Source: Neptunomonas phycophila
Lineage (GTDB): Bacteria > Pseudomonadota > Gammaproteobacteria > Pseudomonadales > Balneatricaceae
Assembly: GCF_001922575.1 (NCBI RefSeq)
Contig: NZ_MRCI01000001.1
Coordinates: forward strand, 2,852,001-2,916,000
Direction: 5' to 3'
Length of the DNA: 64,000 bases
Position 1 is the stretch's first letter, and each line of letters opens with the position of its first letter. The notes beneath the pieces were generated by a model. It was not told the origin of the DNA, did not search any database, and was given only the letters and a program-made list of their open reading frames with translations. Positions 1-8,593 of this stretch are shown piece by piece. Made by a program: the position numbers and the translations under genes.

Positions 1-1
1 G

Positions 2-541
2 GGCTTATCTGCACTAGCCTATCAGTTTATTGCGGGCATTATGGCCCATGCAAAAGGGCTGACTGCACTTTTGTGTCCAAGCGTTAATTCATACAAGCGC
101 CTCATATCTGGCACACCTGATCGACCTAGTTGGGCCCCCGTATACATCGCCTACGGGGACAATAATCGCTCAGCTATGCTTCGAATTCCTTATGGGCGTA
201 TCGAAATTCGCATTGGCGATAGCAGTATGAACACCTACTTAGCGACAGCAGCCATTATCGCCGCTGGCCTGGACGGTATCGAACGTAAACTAACACCTCC
301 CGACCCCATCAATATTAACTTTTTTTCGTTAACTAACGAGCAAATCAACACTCTGCAAGTTGATCGTCTACCAGAAAACCTCAGCGAAGCTATCAACGAA
401 TTAGAAAAAGATCCCTTTTTTGCAGAAGCCCTAGGCGAAGAGTTTATCGATAACTTTATACGCATAAAGCGTGAGGAGTGGCAGCGTTACCACCTGCAAG
501 TTAGTGATTGGGAAATTAAAGAATACTTATCTTTTTATTAA
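2..541 (+). CDS. Glutamine-synthetase-like ligase (type III/GlnT family), C-terminal part
   Basis: The open frame runs in from the left edge, so only the last 179 residues are visible. They match the C-terminal catalytic half of GlnT-type ligases: a CPSVNSYKRL block, a WAPVYIAYGDNNRSAMLR block and the usual end with EEWxRYHLQVSDWE. The complete paralogue at 30681-32051 shows the same blocks in the same order. The paralogue's [13 protein letters not shown] segment is here IPYGRIEIRIGDS, so the active-site neighbourhood has diverged and the amine substrate may differ. Family members ligate glutamate to ammonia or to small amines using ATP. The gene heads, or lies inside, an operon with a dioxygenase, an amidotransferase and an ammonium transporter, 15 bases before the next gene. 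A role in gamma-glutamylating an amine is an inference. Confidence 0.85.
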   Translation, partial: GLSALAYQFIAGIMAHAKGLTALLCPSVNSYKRLISGTPDRPSWAPVYIAYGDNNRSAMLRIPYGRIEIRIGDSSMNTYLATAAIIAAGLDGIERKLTPPDPININFFSLTNEQINTLQVDRLPENLSEAINELEKDPFFAEALGEEFIDNFIRIKREEWQRYHLQVSDWEIKEYLSFY

Positions 542-556
542 TGGGGAAACTCGCAC

Positions 557-1420
557 ATGCTCACATTAACTGACGCTCAGGTTGCTCAATTTAAACATGA
601 TGGATTCCTTATTGTGGATAAAATCATCGAGCCTGAGCACGCTATTGAAATACGGGAACGCTTCACTGAAATTTTTGAACAAGGGAAATACCAGACGGGT
701 ATAAAGCCTGACGAAGTTAATTTACCGCAAGGCAACCCGCCTTATACCATGCAAATTTGTAACGCATGGAAGTCTGACCTTGGCGTTGCCCGCCAAGTTT
801 TATCTGAGTATATGGGACAAGCTTGTGCACAACTTGGAGGCTGGTCGGGCACGCGTTTGATGATCGACAATTTGCTGTGGAAGCCCCCACAAGGCCGATC
901 TATTGGCTTTCATCAAGACAGCATGTACTCGCTCTGGATTGACAAGCCCGCATTAGTGAGTTGCTGGATAGCTCTGGATCAGACCACGGCTGAAGGCGGT
1001 ACCTTGGTATACATCAAAGGCTCACATAAATGGGGCGAAGCCAAACCTATCATGCAATTCCACGGCCCTGAAGACGACCTTAAAGAAGTCAGAGAATGGG
1101 CACAAACCTATGGTTTTGAACTAGAGCTTGTTCCTGTGGTGGTTCCACCCGGGGGAGGCGCCTTCCATGATGGTTGGTTATGGCATGGATCCCGAATTAA
1201 CCAAGCCGACGTCGCGCGGCGCGCTATAGCAATGCACTGCTTCCAATCAGATATCCAATTTAACCCTGATTTAATGACCGTAGGTAACGGGCCTATTTAC
1301 GGGCGCTATAAGAAATTTGGTTCAAACGAAGTTGATGAAAGCTACTTCCCAATCATTTGGCGTGAAGATGGATATCGCACCCCTGGGCTAGACGACTACT
1401 TAGAAAAAGGTATTTTCTGA
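557..1420 (+). CDS. Phytanoyl-CoA dioxygenase (PhyH) family Fe(II)/2-oxoglutarate oxygenase
   Basis: A 287-residue protein of normal PhyH length. The iron-binding facial triad is visible as H119 and D121 in GFHQDSMYSLW and H210 in GWLWHGS, with arginines at 221-222 placed to bind 2-oxoglutarate. Family members, including ectoine hydroxylase, hydroxylate small molecules in the cytoplasm using O2 and 2-oxoglutarate. The start follows the ligase stop by 15 bases with GGGGAAA upstream. It overlaps the next gene in an ATGA, so the enzymes are translationally coupled. The context (ligase, amidotransferase, ammonium transporter) suggests a nitrogenous substrate, perhaps an alkylamine or its gamma-glutamyl derivative. 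The substrate cannot be read from the sequence. Confidence 0.85.
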   Translation: MLTLTDAQVAQFKHDGFLIVDKIIEPEHAIEIRERFTEIFEQGKYQTGIKPDEVNLPQGNPPYTMQICNAWKSDLGVARQVLSEYMGQACAQLGGWSGTRLMIDNLLWKPPQGRSIGFHQDSMYSLWIDKPALVSCWIALDQTTAEGGTLVYIKGSHKWGEAKPIMQFHGPEDDLKEVREWAQTYGFELELVPVVVPPGGGAFHDGWLWHGSRINQADVARRAIAMHCFQSDIQFNPDLMTVGNGPIYGRYKKFGSNEVDESYFPIIWREDGYRTPGLDDYLEKGIF

Positions 1421-2175
1421 TGAATATTATTGCAATTATGGCCGGAGGAATGGATGGCCCTGTAGAGTCAGGCACGATAGGTCGCGTCATCGAACAACGT
1501 GGTGGTACTCTGCACTGGTTTTACCGTCGATCGGACGATGGCTTCCCTTTCGATATACAAGCCTATGATGCGCTTATCGTGTTCGGTGGCGAAGTCAGCG
1601 TCCATGATCCCGCACTCAAACCCTACTTCGATGACTTATCTGCTTTGATACATCGCTTCTATGCAGCCAAGAAACCCATTTTAGGATCGTGTCTTGGTTG
1701 CCAAGCGATAGCCTATGCCTTTGGTGCTAAAGTGAAACCCCAAGGCTTTTTAGAATACGGATTCACGCAATTAACACTTGAAGACGATTGCCAAACGGAC
1801 CCACTCCTACACGATCTAGCCTGCCATCAACACCTATTCGAGATGCACTCCGACACCTTTGATTTGCCGATCGGCGCCATACGGTTAATGAGTGGCACCG
1901 ACGTGGCTAACCAAGCGTATCGTATTGGCGATAACACGTACGGTTTCCAATGTCACTTCGAGGTGAGCCCCGAAATCGTCAGTACATGGACGCACCGAGA
2001 GCTTATCGATAACCCAAGCCAAGATCAGACACGTGTTGCCGAGCTCTTCAAAACGGTAAAAGAGGGCTTTGCTCAACATAAGGATCAACAAGACAACTTT
2101 GCAACAACGGTGGTTAACCGATGGTTAGACCTAGTTGAAGTACCTATTTCAATAGTAGAGGAAACAAGACAATGA
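1420..2175 (+). CDS. Class I glutamine amidotransferase-like protein
   Basis: A stand-alone GATase1 domain of 251 residues. The nucleophile elbow is GSCLGCQAIAY with C91, and the partner motif QCHFEVSP supplies H179 and E181, so the Cys-His-Glu triad is complete. Relatives include the GuaA amidotransferase domain and gamma-glutamyl hydrolases such as PuuD, which splits gamma-glutamyl-GABA. No synthase partner domain is fused or adjacent, so hydrolysis of a gamma-glutamyl amide made by the upstream ligase is at least as likely as ammonia donation. It is coupled by 4-base ATGA overlaps to both the dioxygenase and the ammonium transporter. Confidence 0.85.
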   Translation: MNIIAIMAGGMDGPVESGTIGRVIEQRGGTLHWFYRRSDDGFPFDIQAYDALIVFGGEVSVHDPALKPYFDDLSALIHRFYAAKKPILGSCLGCQAIAYAFGAKVKPQGFLEYGFTQLTLEDDCQTDPLLHDLACHQHLFEMHSDTFDLPIGAIRLMSGTDVANQAYRIGDNTYGFQCHFEVSPEIVSTWTHRELIDNPSQDQTRVAELFKTVKEGFAQHKDQQDNFATTVVNRWLDLVEVPISIVEETRQ

Positions 2176-3527
2176 GCACTGAAACACTCACACTGGAAAG
2201 CCTAAGCGCTATTGTCCAGTCTCAGCAAGCTGTTCTTGATATGCACCAATCAATGAATATGGAAGTGTTTTATTGGTGGTGTACTGCATTAATGCTAATG
2301 ATCCACGCGGGCTTTCTCGCCTATGAAATGGGAGCTTCACGCGGGAAAAACGCCTTAGCCGCAGGTATTAAAAATATTCTCGCACTTGCCATGATCATTC
2401 CGGTGTTTTATCTAGTGGGGTGGTGGATCTATCTATCATTCACCACTGGTTTTATACCTACATCAGTTAGCGAAGCCTTACCATGGTCTACGAGTATGGG
2501 GCCTAAGCTCGATGAAATGGGTACCGGTATTTTTTGGGCTGCTTTCGCTCTCTTTGGTGCCACCACAGGCTCTATACTATCTGGAGCGGTGATTGAACGA
2601 ATAAGAGTAAGCGCCTTCCTAATACTGACGGTATTAGTGGGAGGCGTTGTCTGGATACTAGGCGCCTCTTGGGGATGGCACCCAGAAGGATGGCTGCTCA
2701 CCAAATGGGGCTATCATGACGTAGGCGCATCAGGAGTTGTACATGCAATCGCGGGCTTCTTCACTTTAGGTGTATTGATCAACTTAGGGCCTCGCAAAGG
2801 TAAGTTCATTAAAGGGATTGCACAAACGATTGCCCCGCATAGCCTTCCAATGACGCTCATTGGTTTAATGATGATCATCTTTGGCTTTTTTGGCTTCTTA
2901 GGTGGCTGCATCATCTTTAATACTGGCGAAACTGGCTGGACAACCATATATAACACACCCACCAACTTGTCTGCTTTTGCCTTCAACACTCTAATGGGCT
3001 TCTCAGGCGGCATCATCGGTTGTTACTTTGCCACCCGAGATCCCTTTTGGACGATGTCCGGTGGCTTGGTCGGAATCATATCAGTTGCGGCCGGGTTGGA
3101 TTTATATGACCCTGCACTCGCCTTTATTATCGCAACAGTCACCGGTGTGGGTGCTGTGAAATTTGCGCAAATGCTAGAGCGTTTGGGTTTAGATGATGCA
3201 GTCGGTGCCGTCGCCGTACACGGGTTTGCAGGGGTTAGTGCTTTGTTATGTGTCGGTATTTTTTCCCATGGCACTCCTAATGCCCAAGGTCTACCAGACA
3301 TAACCTTTACCGGGCAATTAATAGCGGCCATCGTCATGATCGCACTCGGCTTTATTCCTGGTTATGGCGTTTCCTTACTACTCAAGAAAGCCAACATTCT
3401 TCGAGTCCCTGAAGGCGTAGAAGACCTTGGTATAGACGAGGTAGAGCTGCTTGCTAAGCCTTACCCTGAAGCCAATGTACCCGCAACAGTCCAAAGCGAA
3501 GTACCTAATAAACTGGCGAATATTTAA
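2172..3527 (+). CDS. amt: Ammonium transporter, Amt/MEP/Rh family
   Basis: A 451-residue polytopic membrane protein with about eleven hydrophobic segments. Amt hallmarks are present: AYEMGASRGKN near the first helices, a DVGASGVVH block carrying the conserved Asp and the first pore histidine, and AVAVHGFAG carrying the second pore histidine. It should move ammonium or ammonia across the inner membrane. The start overlaps the amidotransferase stop, so it is in the same operon. No GlnK lies next to it, which is unusual for an amt dedicated to general nitrogen control. It fits retention of ammonium released by the neighbouring enzymes. Confidence 0.93.
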   Translation: MSTETLTLESLSAIVQSQQAVLDMHQSMNMEVFYWWCTALMLMIHAGFLAYEMGASRGKNALAAGIKNILALAMIIPVFYLVGWWIYLSFTTGFIPTSVSEALPWSTSMGPKLDEMGTGIFWAAFALFGATTGSILSGAVIERIRVSAFLILTVLVGGVVWILGASWGWHPEGWLLTKWGYHDVGASGVVHAIAGFFTLGVLINLGPRKGKFIKGIAQTIAPHSLPMTLIGLMMIIFGFFGFLGGCIIFNTGETGWTTIYNTPTNLSAFAFNTLMGFSGGIIGCYFATRDPFWTMSGGLVGIISVAAGLDLYDPALAFIIATVTGVGAVKFAQMLERLGLDDAVGAVAVHGFAGVSALLCVGIFSHGTPNAQGLPDITFTGQLIAAIVMIALGFIPGYGVSLLLKKANILRVPEGVEDLGIDEVELLAKPYPEANVPATVQSEVPNKLANI

Positions 3528-3546
3528 TCCAAGCAGGAGATATATC

Positions 3547-3735
3547 ATGGGAACATCATTTTTATCATGGGATAACGTTACGGCCTACTTTATGTTTGCA
3601 GACAGCCCCACTCTCCTCATGCTATTTGCAATAGTGGTTGGATTAATTTGCATCAGTTTAATTACGTCAATCAAGAAACACGAAGACAAAGCATTTAAGC
3701 AACACCTCAAACCACTGGATCACCGTAAAGAGTAG
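3547..3735 (+). CDS. Small single-pass membrane protein
   Basis: A 62-residue protein. The ATG at 3547 is preferred over upstream in-frame starts inside amt because AGGAGA lies a few bases before it. Residues about 21-42 form one hydrophobic helix (LLMLFAIVVGLICISL), followed by a charged tail rich in Lys and His. No family is recognised. It follows amt by 19 bases and precedes a strong terminator, so it is the last gene of the operon and may be an accessory of the transporter or simply an uncharacterised membrane peptide. Confidence 0.7.
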   Translation: MGTSFLSWDNVTAYFMFADSPTLLMLFAIVVGLICISLITSIKKHEDKAFKQHLKPLDHRKE

Positions 3736-3745
3736 GAGAACGAAA

Positions 3746-3769
3746 AAAGGAGCCTAATAAGGCTCCTTT
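3746..3769. terminator. Bidirectional rho-independent terminator
   Basis: A perfect 9-base stem (AAAGGAGCC / GGCTCCTTT) has a six-base loop, TTT on the right and a run of A on the left that reads as U on the minus strand. It sits between convergent operons ending at 3735 and 3794. Confidence 0.85.
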
Positions 3770-3793
3770 CATACAGAAAAACGATAGACCCGA

Positions 3794-4777
3794 TCAACAT
3801 AACCAATCTGGGAGCTGTACGTTCTGGGGTGATGAGTAGCCACATAAACAATCGGCTAAATGCCGAATGACGGGCTCAGCAAAAAGGCCTGCTCGCCATT
3901 CATAAGGAATGGCGTTATACCCCCAATAAGCGCCTGCCAGTTGTCCATAGACGGCACCCAACGTGTCGGAGTCGCCTCCTAAGTTCACCAATGCCAACAG
4001 CCCCTCTTCAAAAGAAGAGGCATGATAAAAAGCCCATAAGACCGCCTCTAACGTGTTAACCACTTGTCCGCCAGTATTCAGTTGCTCGGCATTTTTGTAG
4101 CGAAAGCTGCCATTCAATACAGCCATCAGCTCATCACCCAATTCGATAGAGAGCGTGATCAACGCATCAAATGACAACAAAGAGGATTTATCAAAACCTG
4201 GTGGCGAATTAAGCACATTAAGAATTAGCTGCGCAAATACCTGATTTGTTTCTACACACCGTGAGTCAGGGTGGGTTAAAAAGGCGTTATCACTAGCATA
4301 TCGAACGGCTAGCTCATTATCATGGTGGTAGTGAATTAATACTGGGGCTAACCGCATAATGGCGCCATTGCCAGCACCATAGGGGTTTTGCAGCATGGTT
4401 TGCCATAATTCGCCGTAAATAAGACCATGATCTTCAAACAGCTCAATGGCACGGCGCGTTTGCTCGTCTATCCCAAAGGCCATCCCCGTCGATGAGGCAA
4501 ACCCCTCTCGATACCAACGGCTATATCGGATCATTTGATCAAGTGAATCATGTCCATTTTTCTGTATTAGGCTTACTGCAGTGCACAAAGCTAATGAAGT
4601 ATCATCAGTCCAATAGCCAGCTGGCAGATAGTGAGGTCCCCCTTCACGAAATCCATGAACTGGCTCAAACATAGCTGGCGACAAAAACTCCACAGGCGCT
4701 CCCATGGCATCTCCAACCGACAAGCCTACAAGCATCCCACGTAACCTATCGAGCCTTTCTTCATGCACGTATTCCAT
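3794..4777 (-). CDS. ADP-ribosylglycohydrolase family protein
   Basis: A 327-residue DraG/ARH-like protein. The dinuclear-metal motifs are visible: GLSVGDAMGAPVEF at the N-terminus, WTDDTSLAL (two Asp ligands), and NLGGDSDTLGAVYGQLAGAYWG near the C-terminus. Such enzymes remove ADP-ribose from proteins or small molecules in the cytoplasm. Nearness to amt recalls DraG-AmtB, but no nitrogenase or DraT gene is in the window, so a nitrogenase role is not supported. Monocistronic, sharing the terminator at 3746-3769. The target is unknown. Confidence 0.85.
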   Translation of the reverse strand: MEYVHEERLDRLRGMLVGLSVGDAMGAPVEFLSPAMFEPVHGFREGGPHYLPAGYWTDDTSLALCTAVSLIQKNGHDSLDQMIRYSRWYREGFASSTGMAFGIDEQTRRAIELFEDHGLIYGELWQTMLQNPYGAGNGAIMRLAPVLIHYHHDNELAVRYASDNAFLTHPDSRCVETNQVFAQLILNVLNSPPGFDKSSLLSFDALITLSIELGDELMAVLNGSFRYKNAEQLNTGGQVVNTLEAVLWAFYHASSFEEGLLALVNLGGDSDTLGAVYGQLAGAYWGYNAIPYEWRAGLFAEPVIRHLADCLCGYSSPQNVQLPDWLC

Positions 4778-5041
4778 GATGCATGTCTCCTGTCACCACT
4801 ACACTACACATAACAGTTATAAGACAAAGCCTACCTAGTTATCAAACACTTTTTGCAGCGCACAATAAAATTACCGTATATTGAGACTTTTAGCGTTAGT
4901 CGACCCTCCCACCTTTATCAAGTCGATGTTAGTGAAGGTAAGGTCGCTTTATGGTATGCGGAAATTCTCGTTATCAACGATAATCTAAACAGTTAATATA
5001 CCCATCATAATAAGAACCGTTAAAAACGAGTGGAGAACCTC

Positions 5042-6418
5042 ATGAGTATTAGTGTTTTTGATCTTTTTAAGATTGGTATAGGCCCATCTAGCTCCCACAC
5101 CGTCGGGCCAATGCGGGCAGCTGCTACATTTTCATCCTACTTGGCCGAAAACGATCTTCTACAGCATGTATCTGCTATCAACATTACACTTTTTGGATCT
5201 CTTAGCTCTACCGGTAAAGGCCACGGCACCGATGACGCTGTTATTGCCGGCTTAATGGGTGAGCTGCCTGATATTGTTGACCCAGTCACGCTACCTGACA
5301 AAATCGCGCAAGTTGACACCACTGAGCGGCTCTTTTTAGCAGGCAAGCATGCCGTGCCTTTTATCCGCAAACAGGACTTGCGATTTAATGATGAGGCCTT
5401 GCCTTACCACCCAAATGCTATGTGTTTAACCGCGTACGGTGATGACTGTATTCTTTATGAGAATACCTATTACTCAATTGGCGGTGGCTTCTTTTTAGAT
5501 CAGAGTGAGGCAACAAAAGACGCACACCTCGTGCCACAGGTAGAGCTACCTTACCCGTTTGAAACAGCCAATGAACTACTCACATTATGCAAAACCCACG
5601 ACCTGCGCATTAGTGAGTTAATGATGGAAAATGAAAAAGTTTGGCGTAAAGAAGCGGATATCCGACAAGGCATCTTAACTATTTGGCACGCCATGGAAGC
5701 GTGTGTTAACAGTGGACTGAGCCATCAAGGGATTTTACCCGGTGGACTAAATGTGCGACGCCGCGCGCATTCGCTACACCAGTCATTGCTACAAGCTTGC
5801 GACACAAATGTTATCAGCTCTACGCTGTCTGGCATGGATTGGGTTAACCTCTTCGCGCTGGCCGTTAATGAAGAGAACGCGGCAGGCGGGCGAATGGTGA
5901 CAGCCCCAACCAACGGTGCTGCCGGTATTATCCCCGCTGTCCTCATGTACTACATGCACTTTAATCCCAAAGCAACGGATGATGATGTGGTTAACTTTCT
6001 TCTAGCCGCCGCGGCTATTGGCGCTTTGTGCAAAAAGAACGCGTCAATCTCCGGTGCCGAAGTGGGCTGCCAAGGGGAAGTTGGTAGTGCATGCGCTATG
6101 GCAGCAGCCGGTTTAGCAGAAGTGCTGGGAGGTACGCCTAAGCAAGTGGAAAATGCCGCTGAAATTGGCTTGGAGCATAATTTAGGCTTAACCTGCGACC
6201 CTGTTGGAGGCTTGGTCCAAGTACCTTGCATCGAACGTAATGCCATTGCTGGAGTAAAAGCGATCAATGCGGCACAAATGGCACTGCGCGGCGATGGCGA
6301 TCACTTCATCTCGTTAGATAAAGTGATACGCACCATGCGAGATACAGGGCGCGATATGCAGGATAAATACAAAGAGACCTCTAAAGGAGGTTTAGCCGTT
6401 AACACCATTGAGTGCTAA
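5042..6418 (+). CDS. sdaA: L-serine ammonia-lyase (iron-sulfur, single chain)
   Basis: Converts L-serine to pyruvate and ammonium. The protein has the N-terminal [21 protein letters not shown] signature of bacterial serine deaminases, the [20 protein letters not shown] segment, and conserved cysteines in [17 protein letters not shown] and [12 protein letters not shown] that hold the [4Fe-4S] cluster. The ATG at 5042 is chosen over a GTG at 5030 because GGAG at 5032-5035 is spaced six bases from it, giving 458 residues. Serine is the exit product of betaine breakdown (sarcosine to glycine to serine). A serine deaminase also lies beside gbdR in Pseudomonas, which fits this context. The convergent neighbour ends four bases away. 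Confidence 0.93.
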   Translation: MSISVFDLFKIGIGPSSSHTVGPMRAAATFSSYLAENDLLQHVSAINITLFGSLSSTGKGHGTDDAVIAGLMGELPDIVDPVTLPDKIAQVDTTERLFLAGKHAVPFIRKQDLRFNDEALPYHPNAMCLTAYGDDCILYENTYYSIGGGFFLDQSEATKDAHLVPQVELPYPFETANELLTLCKTHDLRISELMMENEKVWRKEADIRQGILTIWHAMEACVNSGLSHQGILPGGLNVRRRAHSLHQSLLQACDTNVISSTLSGMDWVNLFALAVNEENAAGGRMVTAPTNGAAGIIPAVLMYYMHFNPKATDDDVVNFLLAAAAIGALCKKNASISGAEVGCQGEVGSACAMAAAGLAEVLGGTPKQVENAAEIGLEHNLGLTCDPVGGLVQVPCIERNAIAGVKAINAAQMALRGDGDHFISLDKVIRTMRDTGRDMQDKYKETSKGGLAVNTIEC

Positions 6419-6422
6419 CGGT

Positions 6423-7208
6423 TCACCGAGCTGGGCTGCGCCATTCCGAGGGCGTACAGCCCATTGATTCTTTGAACATGTAAGCAAACGCCGATGGGTT
6501 AGCATAGCCTAACTCTTGCGCTATTTCGGTAACTGGGCGGGCGTGACATAGCCACTCCAAAGCCCTACATAGCCGTAACCGATAACGCCATGCACGGAAT
6601 GAGATCCCCATATCCTCTGTAAACAACCGTGTTAAGGTTCGGCTCGATATACCTAACAGTACCGCCCATTGCTCAAGGGTACGCGTATCATCTGGGTGCA
6701 GATAAACCTGCTGACAGATCGTGATTAAACGCTCATTCGATGGCCACGGTAATCTGAAATCCTGCTCTTTTTGCCGGTGTAGTTGCTCAACAATAATCCG
6801 CTGCAATAAACCCACATAAGAAGAGACTTCTTTCGTTTGCCGAATATGGTCAGCTTCCTCCAACAGCTCAATCAATAAAGAGGACACACGAAACATTGTG
6901 CAGTGATCCGTCAGGTTCACTTCAACCGTCGCCTCTATGGATACGCACATAAACTCTGCCCCATCCATGGTTGCCAATGAGTATTGCGTTCCGCTGGGGA
7001 TCCACAACGCCTGACGTGGCGGAACCACATACCAGGTGCTATCGACCATAACCGTCAACGTGCCATGAGTCGCGCAAACCCATTGATGCCACGGATACGA
7101 TATAGAAGGGCAGCGGCGCCGAGGCTCAACCACCTGGGAACGAATACGCACCGGCGAACGTGATGTATCTTGCTCTGTTAGTGGTTGATCAATCCATTCA
7201 AAACTCAT
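6423..7208 (-). CDS. AraC-family transcriptional regulator with N-terminal cupin
   Basis: The N-terminal half (about residues 20-100) is a cupin-like sensor, with WHQW and PPRQALWIPSGTQYSL motifs. The C-terminal 100 residues hold two AraC helix-turn-helices, ending in EIAQELGYANPSAFAYMFKESMGCTPSEWR. The ATG at 7208 is favoured over two GTG codons just upstream. The PPRQALWIPSG pattern is typical of regulators of efflux pumps or dehydrogenases. The gene is flanked by sdaA (convergent) and a JmjC-like gene on the same strand. The effector and targets are unknown. Confidence 0.85.
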   Translation of the reverse strand: MSFEWIDQPLTEQDTSRSPVRIRSQVVEPRRRCPSISYPWHQWVCATHGTLTVMVDSTWYVVPPRQALWIPSGTQYSLATMDGAEFMCVSIEATVEVNLTDHCTMFRVSSLLIELLEEADHIRQTKEVSSYVGLLQRIIVEQLHRQKEQDFRLPWPSNERLITICQQVYLHPDDTRTLEQWAVLLGISSRTLTRLFTEDMGISFRAWRYRLRLCRALEWLCHARPVTEIAQELGYANPSAFAYMFKESMGCTPSEWRSPAR

Positions 7209-7319
7209 TTTCACCACTTAGCCTTAAATCAATAAATATTGAATTATTATCGATTTTAAGACACTTCTTTGCAATACAGAATAAAAAAATTAAATCGGTA
7301 TAGCGAGAAGCCGAAGAAA

Positions 7320-8282
7320 TTAATCAGGCTGATTCATATCAGCCTTATCTAATTGTTTAACGGGTTTTAATTGCTGGTAATACGAACGCGCTTTTCTAGC
7401 ATGCCACAGCGTTCGCCCCAGCGCCGATAGCTCTTCCAATACATATCGAGCCAGCCCAAATCGTCGCTGGGGCTGTTGCGTAATAATCATACTCTGATAG
7501 CGCCAATTGGATCGCAGAAAACCTGGCAGTTTTGCATCAATCATCTTAGAAGTTCGTTTAACCCACGCGAAACGATGTTTGAAAAGGTACTCTTGAAGGC
7601 GGTATTTTTCTAATTCCCGATTGAGCGTTTTACTGCAAACAGTCGTTTCTTTTTTGGTCATTATCCAATTCAGGCTTATATTTTCGGGGGCTTTAGATAT
7701 CACTTTATGAAACCACAGCGGTGGGATATACAACATATCGCCTTCATTCAGCATAAAGTGGGTATAGCGCTTGTGTATAAGGGATTTGGCATCATTGCCA
7801 TTCATAATGGCGAAATTCACAAACGGATAGCAATGCAGAGGCGTGTCGGGAGATACGAGAAACCACTCTTTTTGCCCTGTGACTTGAGTATTGAACACAC
7901 TCACCATGTTGCCATCAAAGTGCCAACTAGAAACATTATCTTGGTTATGAACCCAAATACGCATGCTTTTGCTACGTGTAAACGTATTAGAAGCATCAAG
8001 TAACCGCTGGACTAACTCGGGTGTTTGATAGTCACCGGACAACATGTCCCTTTCCATCCAATACCAAAGTGAAGCAGCCTCTGCTTTTGTTTCTTTTGCG
8101 AGTGCTTGACGTATATAAGTTTCTGTCCAGCGCTGTTTAGCCGGCCAGCTTTCTCCTACACCCTCGATAATAACGGGTTGCTCTGTGTTGTAATAACGGC
8201 TTACAAAGTCTTCAAATGAAAAATCCGCGCTTTCCCGCGCTATAGCAAAATAACCAGCTTCAGATTTAGATTTATTATTCAT
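7320..8282 (-). CDS. JmjC/cupin_8 domain putative hydroxylase
   Basis: A 320-residue protein with the cupin_8 (JmjC-like) fold. SWHFDGNMVSVF carries the HxD iron ligands (H121, D123) and MLYIPPLWFHKV carries the distal H192. The spacing and the GQKEWFLVSP strand are typical of Fe(II)/2-oxoglutarate protein hydroxylases. The basic C-terminus (about residues 210-320) has no recognised domain. Same strand as the AraC gene but 111 bases apart, so co-transcription is possible. The substrate is unknown. Confidence 0.8.
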   Translation of the reverse strand: MNNKSKSEAGYFAIARESADFSFEDFVSRYYNTEQPVIIEGVGESWPAKQRWTETYIRQALAKETKAEAASLWYWMERDMLSGDYQTPELVQRLLDASNTFTRSKSMRIWVHNQDNVSSWHFDGNMVSVFNTQVTGQKEWFLVSPDTPLHCYPFVNFAIMNGNDAKSLIHKRYTHFMLNEGDMLYIPPLWFHKVISKAPENISLNWIMTKKETTVCSKTLNRELEKYRLQEYLFKHRFAWVKRTSKMIDAKLPGFLRSNWRYQSMIITQQPQRRFGLARYVLEELSALGRTLWHARKARSYYQQLKPVKQLDKADMNQPD

Positions 8283-8593
8283 GATTCTACAACAGCAAGA
8301 ATATAGGCGATTTACTATACGTCATTCCTTTCAGCCATACCCGCTATAGGCCTAATTACGCCACAACACAGTGCAGTTTCGACACACTTGGTTAATCTGT
8401 GTGCGACTTTGTGTCATTAAGTAACATGTCACTACACAGCAATTCTGTTATCACTTATAGACCTACTGACTCATAAGCCCTTTTTTATTAAACGCTTATT
8501 CAATAAAAGCAGGGTTAATTGCGCCCAATGGCACTTTAGGCATGCTAATTGCTCATGCTAACTTATGAAAATGGTTCATTAGGAGCAGATGCC
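8283..8593. promoter_or_regulatory. Divergent intergenic region between JmjC-like gene and gbdR
   Basis: 311 bases without a gene. It must contain the promoters of both flanking genes, but no convincing sigma-70 or operator consensus could be assigned. Confidence 0.4.

Noticed and set aside
2714-3337. Long minus-strand reading frames inside amt and other transporter genes
   Set aside because: Low-complexity antisense shadows of confident plus-strand genes, without ribosome-binding sites.
2172-4777. Amt beside an ADP-ribosylglycohydrolase as a DraG/nitrogenase control system
   Set aside because: The genes are convergent and separated by a terminator, and there is no nitrogenase, DraT or GlnK gene in the window.
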